From Phragmites australis (taxonomy: Eukaryota; Streptophyta; Magnoliopsida; Poales; Poaceae), in assembly GCF_958298935.1 (NCBI RefSeq), contig NC_084925.1, forward strand, positions 11,157,001 through 11,221,000: a stretch of 64,000 nucleotides of DNA, written 5' to 3'. Position 1 is the stretch's first letter, and the number at the start of each line of letters is the position of its first letter. This document shows, one piece after another, positions 58,285 through 64,000 of this stretch. The position numbers and the translations under genes were made by a program. The notes below the pieces were generated by a model, which was not told where the DNA came from, did not search any database, and saw only the letters and a program-made list of their open reading frames with translations.

Positions 58285-60743
58285 CAATTTGGAGGAAAGA
58301 AGGTGTAAAGACTCGGGAGAAGGGTGACTCGAGGGGGGGGGGCAACTAGGGTTTCTCCTGAGCCACCACTGCTGCCGCCCAGCCGATGCTGCGTTCTCTC
58401 CACCAGCCCGGACCCTAATCCTCTCCCTCGAGCTTCATCTAGGCCTCATCCAGAGAAAGGCCGCAGCATCTACCGTCACCATCGCCGTCGGCCGCCGCTG
58501 CTGTCTCTTGCGAGCGTGGGTGCGGGAGGGCATTGCTGCGGGGAGCGTTTGACCGGCTTTGCTCTCACTGTTGGTGCGGCTGGCCATCTAGATATGCTCC
58601 GTCGAACTTCCTCCCCTCCCCGCCTAAGTCGTGCCCCTCTCCCTTCGTCGCGTCTGGGGGCACTGTGGGGGGAGGGGCCCCTCGATCCCTGCTGCCATAG
58701 TAGGCAACCATCATGACCGCTGCCATCATCCCCAAGAGCACAGCTCTGGCTGACTGGAGCCTCAGGCTCCCGTTCCCGTTGGATCTAGGTCACCGTGCCA
58801 ACTGTGCCGATCTACCCCAGTCGCCATGCGTGGGACAGCCCGAGGCATGCACGACCACTGTGCGGGTCACACGTCCGAGCAAGATGCCACCCATCACCAC
58901 CCTATGTCACCGCCACTTGGATCTACAGCGCCGTCGCAGCCTCGTGCCACCGTCGTCTGGGATCTGTGCCACCCCGAATCACCAACCGCTGCAAGACTCG
59001 CATAGGCCACCACCATCGGCGGTACCACCATCCTCGATGTTGTCTCCGTTACCGCCGTGTATGCCACAGATGGAGCGGGGCCTCGCCTTCAAGAGGTGGG
59101 CTCGGGGCAGATGCTACCACTGCCTCGCACGTGATCACCTAGTCAGCGCTTGCTAGGACTCCTTCCGCTGCATTCATTGTCGTCATTCTGGGCATCAAGA
59201 GCAGCATTGCCACCTTCGATCCCCCTCTCTTGATTCGTGAGTCCACTCCTCTCCCATCCAACTATGTCATCCTCAACAAGCTCGATCTTGGGCTGATGTC
59301 ATGGCCACTTCTCTATTGAGTGGACATCCCTCTCCGTTGTCATCTTTTCCTAGTCCCATCATTCCCAACTGCCACAACACAGTGGCAGTTGTGTGCGTCT
59401 GCCATTGTCATGCCTCTCCTGTGATGCCCCACTCAGACCTCAAGTCCTTACTTGAGCCGATGGTGGAATCGTTGCAATTAGAGCTCCGTCAGCTGCTCTT
59501 GAACCGTTTCGAGGAAATGATGCAGCCTCTTCGAGATGAGGTTTTCTCCATTAAGTTGTGGCTGGCGCGTGGCCAACCATCTCGAGCATGTGGAGCCTTC
59601 TACCGTGGGTCCTGATGTTGTCGACCTCTTCGGTCTCTGCTCACCGGTTCACCACTCCGCAACCCTGTCTCTCTTCGACTCTCTCGCGGTAACATGCACG
59701 CCTCAGATGGATCCTATGCTCCGTGAGTCTACAAGATCCACCGTTGCGCAGAAGTAATCGGAGAAACCCGATGCATCCTCTATCAACCTTGCGGTCAGCC
59801 CCACAGCTTTTGGGGGACAACCACCGTGCTTGTCCAGGTCTGCGGCTATTGAAATTCCAGACGACCGTGATGTCCCCCTCATCATCAGGGTGGAGGTGGT
59901 GCCCTCATTGGCCTATGATGCACAGGTGCACCAGGAGACACCCGTGGAGCAGATGGTGCTCCAAGTCATCTCCCCTATTGAAGGGCTCTGCTTTGAGGAT
60001 GGTGCTACCCAGCCAATCACTGAGGACTGTGAGGAACGGCCCGAAGTTTACCTTTCATACCTTCCGGAGCTTCTGGACTGTTATTTGGACCCCTTCGTTG
60101 TACCTGAGCACCCCCCTACGCGAAGGCTGAAGATCCGCAGTATCCTACTCCGGACTCCTCCATTGAGGTCTCTTCTTTTGAGGAACCCCCTTGCGCTACG
60201 CTACAGCCTCAAATGTTAGTCACGCCTGAGCGTTCTCCCTCCACCGGGGTCGAGTACCCCACTCGCACTCTGCTACAACCTCCTCCTTTGGCCATCGGTT
60301 TGCCAAAGCACCCGCCTTGCCGAGCGCAAAGTTTTAAGAGGCTTACGCATCGTGAGAGCCAATGGGAAGTTTGATGACGATGACTTACAGGGCTTCGCCG
60401 AATACCTCAAGGAGCTGGTTCCATCGGACCTTCTTAGTGCTCTTCTACGCCTAAAGAGTCGTATCTTCTGGGATCTTGTGACGGGGATGCCCCTTCCTTC
60501 TCGTTAGGCCCTTCTCCTTGAAGAAGTGTCTCGTTTTAGGGTTTTTTCTCTTTCATATGTCGATTGTTTGTTGTTGCTCCCCCGTAGTTGCAGTTGCTGT
60601 TGTTGTGTTGCTGGGTTGTTGTCTGTTGTTGTTTTGGTGTTGTTGTTTGGTTGTGGTCTTTGTTAATGTCCTGCCCAGTTTGAGCCTAACTTCTTCTTTT
60701 TTAATATAATAGGCAGCCCTCCTACTTGTTCGTTTCAAAAAAA
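58285..60743 (+). mobile_element. ORF1-only LINE (HAL1-like), non-autonomous
   Basis: A 2.5-kb unit ends TTTTTTAATATAATAGGCAG, then TTGTTCGTTTC and an A run, like L1-type LINEs here. The flanks AAAAGTTTGTACCTCAGTTG (58264 on) and AAAAGTTTGTACCTTTGTTG (60744 on) give a TSD of 14 perfect bases, or 21 with two mismatches. A G-run (58331-58341) lies near the 5' end. It encodes an ORF1 with zinc knuckles, but there is no endonuclease or reverse transcriptase and no room for them. It sits within the sequence upstream of the Helitron Rep gene. Confidence 0.8.
58324..60220 (+). pseudogene. ORF1 (gag-like) of the HAL1-like LINE, broken
   Basis: A Pro/His/Arg-rich start is followed by the knuckle CYHCLARDHLVSAC (about 59115-59153), then TAG. 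Eight codons on in the same frame comes a second knuckle CIHCRHSGHQEQHC. Both are C-x2-C-x4-H-x4-C. A likely helical stretch follows (SLLEPMVESLQLELRQLLL, 59442-59500) and an acidic part (59830-60219). A further conserved-looking block, GFAEYLKELVPSDLLSALLR, reads at about 60390-60450 in another frame. The paired-knuckle layout matches ORF1 of the LINE at 4097-9979. Frame changes near 59600 and 60220 break it. Confidence 0.65.
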
Positions 60744-60764
60744 AAAAGTTTGTACCTTTGTTGT

Positions 60765-61424
60765 AGAATAATGTTATGATTTCTTAATACAGTTGAAGTT
60801 TGTTTGCTGAATTCTCCTATGTAAATTGCACCAGTGAAATAAAAAAGGTGTTATGGGCCACGCCTGCTGACCCTTCATACGCTAATCCTTTATTTCTGTG
60901 ACAAATTACAGTCTTATAAAATATAGAGCAATATGAAGTAATGTTGAAAAATTACAGATATATAAAGTGCTTGCATGCATGTCATGATACTCATTAATAA
61001 TACCATGTTTGTGTTGATGTCCTAAATTTTTGGCTGACGTGGCTCAACCGGTGGTCACCTTTACGACGCGCTTTAGTAAGTATATAGAGCAATATGACGT
61101 AAAGTTGACAAATTACAGATATATGAAGTGCTTGCATGCATGTCATTATACTCATCAATAATACAATGTTTGTTTTGAGGTCCTAAATTTTTTGGTGACG
61201 TGACTCAACCGGTGATCACCTTTACAACACACTTTAGTAAGTATGATCAACTTTAGAATACACATGAGATGAACCTATAGATCAACAATAAACTACAGGC
61301 ATCCCGGATGAGATGCACATACTAATTCATCACAGTTGCATTTGCAACTTTAGACTAAATTGTACCATCTTAACTATGATGCGCATACTTTTGGAAATAG
61401 CAAATCAAACTTGGGACAACTGAG
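60765..61424. repeat. 161-bp tandem duplication in spacer
   Basis: 60922-61082 and 61083-61243 are two diverged copies beginning TATAGAGCAATATGA and sharing GTGCTTGCATGCATGTCAT and CTCAACCGGTG. The rest of this interval is unique non-coding sequence. Confidence 0.8.
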
Positions 61425-61746
61425 CTAGTCTGGACTACTGTTTCCGCCAAGCTCTATTCGTCGCCTTGCATTTGTGCATATGTTCAAGCAGGGTTCCTTG
61501 AGGGCTCTGTCAGTATCGAGGAGCGGAGGCTACACTCCAAAGTTGATGTCAGGTGGTGTACTTCATCTCGAATTTTGTTGCGAATTGCACATAAAAGAAC
61601 AAGTATACACAGCATGTCCATAGGTTTTGTTTAGCATAACAACTAACAACCGGTACACTACACTTCAAATATTTTACCTGGCACCTATAATCTTCAAAAT
61701 TTGGCTCCATATATAAATCAACACCCATGTGATCTTTGAAGAAAGT
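61425..61746 (-). pseudogene. D27-like (beta-carotene isomerase family) 3'-terminal exons
   Basis: Exon 61678-61746 (acceptor CTGTTTTCAG, donor GTAAAAT) reads TFFKDHMGVDLYMEPNFEDY then RCQ. It corresponds to the D27 family block FF..E.G.PL.M.PN.ED.SC. The last exon reads PPLLDTDRALKEPCLNICTN and ends at TAG 61425-61427, matching the PP...D.A.K.PC...C end of that family. Upstream of PP the sequence reads FGV then TAG where relatives have a sense codon. Either the gene is stopped there, or the acceptor is that TAG (exon 61425-61529, in phase). D27 proteins isomerise all-trans-beta-carotene in plastids for strigolactone synthesis; D27-like paralogs are less clear. The earlier exons were not found, so a fragment is most likely. 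Confidence 0.55.
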
Positions 61747-62340
61747 CTGAAAACAGAAAGTGTAATTTGGTTAGAAAATGGGAGGAAATTTTGGATGTCA
61801 GCAACCTCAATTGTTCAAGATAAAGTCACCCAAGGCCTTATCTACAACATGCTAATGTAATAAGCTATCTTCTACCTTGCCATCCTTCGTTGGTAGGTAG
61901 ATACGGTAAGTTGAGTGGTACCAACTTGTAATAAGCCTCAACTTGTGCATGCTTCTAACTTTAGAGGATGTAATAAGCTATCTTCTATGAATCTGAGCTC
62001 CTGTTACCTAATCATCAAGTTGACGAAGCTGTAAAGACTGGCGGCACAAGCTAAAGTACAATAAAATCAAACATATGTAAGTAGCCGGAGGGTTAGCTTA
62101 TTACATTAGCATGCTCACACTGTCATATTACAATGGCCGCACTAATGTCAAGACTTCACCGATTGTAGTAATTTTATGTGATTTGTGAGCTTAAAAAAAA
62201 AGGTAGTCTGTGAGAGAGAGAAAGGAATCACCACTTCCATGATGAGTTAACAACTTCAACAATCAAATTATGAGACTGAGCTCAAGTTAATGATTCATGC
62301 TATGTATAAATGTGAACCACTATAACTGAAGGCAAACTTT
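61747..62340. other. Spacer or intron upstream of the D27-like exons
   Basis: No coding block of the D27 family (such as the Cys-rich C.N.CK.PTQ part) is readable here. The pair GTAATAAGCTATCTTCTA (61857 and 61970 areas) is a short direct repeat. Confidence 0.45.
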
Positions 62341-62479
62341 TTGGAAGGTAAATCGTATAGCCGTCTGTCTTGCAGTCCATTTAGGCTAAGTTCTGGGAAA
62401 CTGAAGCCATTGGTGTGCTTTCCACCTCTTGACATAACCTCTATGTCCTTGGTCAGAACAGCCAAATGCCCACTCTTTT
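62341..62479 (-). other. Possible exon of an unidentified gene
   Basis: On the minus strand CCTTTTTCAG is followed by an open stretch reading KSGHLAVLTKDIEVMSRGGK, then HTNGFSFPELSLNGLQDRRL. The acceptor and amino-acid composition look coding, but I do not recognise a family and no clear donor follows. Confidence 0.3.
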
Positions 62480-63189
62480 CTGAAAAAGGAAAACATGGAG
62501 GTAACTGTTTAATTTGCGACAGTAAGCAATAGCATTATATAACAGAAAGATGTCATGTTAGTAAATAAAAAGTTCGAATATGAAACAGTAATTCTTCCTC
62601 TAACACTGTCACCACCGATCTCATTCAGCAGGTCATGATACCATTTTTATGTTGTAGATCACTACTATACAGAGTTAAAAAAAACTGGTTTTACAATTTT
62701 TTAGAGCAATTATGAATTTACTATGCATTTTTAAACTTTCAGCCAGTTTTTACATTGAACAGGTAAACATTTTTCCCCTTTCTCTCTTTTAACCGAAATT
62801 CTTTATTGCCCAAAACCTTTTTACACCGAAGGCTTGCTAGCTAATGAGTATAACAGTGGGGCAGGTCAAAATTGACCTTGGCCTGTCATGGCGGCGGCTC
62901 GGCAAGACAGAAATATCACTAAATGAGATCGTTAGTTTTGTTTATTTGTTCAATGTCTTTCGATCAAGTTGTCATTGAAAGAGAGGTCGTTGGTTTTCTT
63001 TATTTGTTGAAGCGAACTATATAAAGAGTATTAGCAGAGAAGAACGCACAAGCAGGTATGTAAACATAAGGCAAGAGGATACCTTCAAGAGTCTAAATAG
63101 AACGAATGACAAATGTACCATGATTGATTGATGAATGTTGGTTTCTATGTTTCCATCGAACATGATGCAATTCGCAAGAAGACCACGTC
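62480..63189. other. Spacer with a small tandem repeat
   Basis: Non-coding. A diverged repeat of about 65 bp (62927-63012, GATCGTTAGTTTTGTTTATT and GGTCGTTGGTTTTCTTTATT) lies here. No gene was seen. Confidence 0.5.
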
Positions 63190-63720
63190 TTTTTTTGAAA
63201 GAACATGAGGGGCTCGTCCCTACTGGTTATAATATATTAAGAAGAACAAAGGTATATACAAATAAAGAGAATGAAAACAAGAGACAGAAAAAAAAACCAA
63301 AAGAAAAGGAAAAGATCACAAGGAGTCTAGCCATTCCGAAAAACGCGGGAAATATATCTTCTTTGCACGATGAACTAGCATGGCAAATTCTTGAATGAAC
63401 TTTGATTTGCATGCTGCGATCGTCGGATCGATATCATTAAAGATCCAATGTTCCTTATTGTCCAAATGCTCAAGCCATCAGAATTATCACCTTCATATAA
63501 AACGTAACATTTAGCTGCCTTTTGAAGCTCCTGAAAACTTTGAAAGGTCTCAAAGTTCTTGGCACCAGGAGACCAACAGATGCCCAACATTTGAGCAAAA
63601 TTACATCGAAGAAACAAATGACCCAGAGTTTCTTCTCTCTGCAGGATGCATAAATCACAAGTATATGATTCCAGTTCCATATTTTTCCTCCTGAGTCAAA
63701 TTGAACTGAAGCACAAAAAC
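63190..63720 (-). mobile_element. 5'-truncated L1-like LINE fragment
   Basis: On the minus strand it ends TTCTTAATATATTATAACC, then TGTTCTTTCAAAAAAA at 63190. It encodes the tail of ORF2: CDLCILQREETLGHLFLRCN (zf-RVT, about 63600-63660), then SIWTIRNIGSLMI and HANQSSFKNLPC with a frame change. It is the common 5'-truncated product of target-primed reverse transcription. No TSD was resolved, so the upstream limit is approximate. Confidence 0.7.
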
Positions 63721-64000
63721 TGCACATCAATGAATCAAATTTAGAGCACACAACAATGCTAAGAACAGTGTATAATGTGCGACATCGTGGACCCCAACCA
63801 CTAATATCCCTTGTCAGCGTCGTGCTCATCTCAACATTGCCCATATTTTAGAACATCTCAGCATATTGAAATCAGATATTTTTAATTCTCTTTAGAGCAA
63901 GCATATTGAAAACAGAAGATCTTAGCATGAGTGTTCAGGGATTATGATAGGTTTACAGAGAGATAATTGAAAAACATTACGATAAGGAATATATACATAA
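63721..64000. other. Right edge, nothing firm
   Basis: A minus-strand open stretch (MGNVEMSTTLTRDISG, 63790-63844) is unidentified. A 41-bp repeat with AGCATATTGAAA(T/A)CAGA lies at 63861 and 63901. Confidence 0.35.

Noticed and set aside
60518..60738. Val/Leu-rich 63-residue plus-strand frame as a membrane protein
   Set aside because: It is a GTTGTTGTT-rich stretch in the 3' region of the ORF1-only LINE.

Overview
The window is nuclear DNA of a grass (Poaceae). This is shown by intron-containing plant genes and grass-type transposons: Stowaway and hAT MITEs, L1-like LINEs ending in TTAATATAAT/TTCGAGAAA-type 3' ends, a CACTA element, a chromovirus, a Mutator-like element with a plant mobile domain, and a Helitron. 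I cannot name the species. Most of the 64 kb is nested transposable elements. Two host genes look intact: a BAG6-like co-chaperone cut by the left edge (1-3130, +) and an F-box gene closely resembling HAWAIIAN SKIRT (CDS 20778-22004, +).

Layout. 1-3130: six exons of the BAG6-like gene. 4097-9979: a decayed L1-like LINE with degenerate target-site duplications (TSDs). 10629-12013: two MITEs and a possible Helitron 3' end. 12550-14062: a 1.5-kb non-coding LINE derivative with a 14-bp TSD. 14.1-19.4 kb: gene-poor, with a long-TIR foldback element and small MITE/SINE-like pieces. 19.4-22.5 kb: the F-box gene with a TATA box, a small uORF and a 5'-UTR intron. 23547-28439: a 4.9-kb solo LTR (TSD ACATG) carrying a CACTA-type element. 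28620-28916: a SINE with a perfect 16-bp TSD.

29019-48340 is one 19.3-kb Mutator-like element (MULE) with about 570-bp terminal inverted repeats. Its core of about 9.5 kb carried three genes, all now broken: a GRF-zinc-finger gene (+) just inside the left TIR, a MAIN-like plant-mobile-domain (PMD) gene (-), and a MuDR/MULE/SWIM transposase (-) just inside the right TIR. A CRM-like Ty3 retrotransposon (30780-38419) lies in the GRF gene, and a 2.2-kb solo LTR (42628-44797, TSD GATTT) lies by the transposase 3' end. Palindromic GTCACGCCA motifs occur in the TIRs and in a 116-bp tandem array in the middle of the element.

48.3-61.8 kb is a minus-strand mosaic. A decayed Helitron Rep/PIF1 helicase (53590-57780) has fragments of a cyclase-associated-protein gene downstream and the last exons of a D27-like gene upstream, all in one orientation, which suggests gene capture. 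It is interrupted by a hAT MITE, by a second member of the non-coding LINE family (50536-52163, -), and by an ORF1-only LINE (58285-60743) that looks like a plant counterpart of mammalian HAL1. The right edge holds a 5'-truncated LINE fragment. No tRNA, rRNA or CRISPR was seen.
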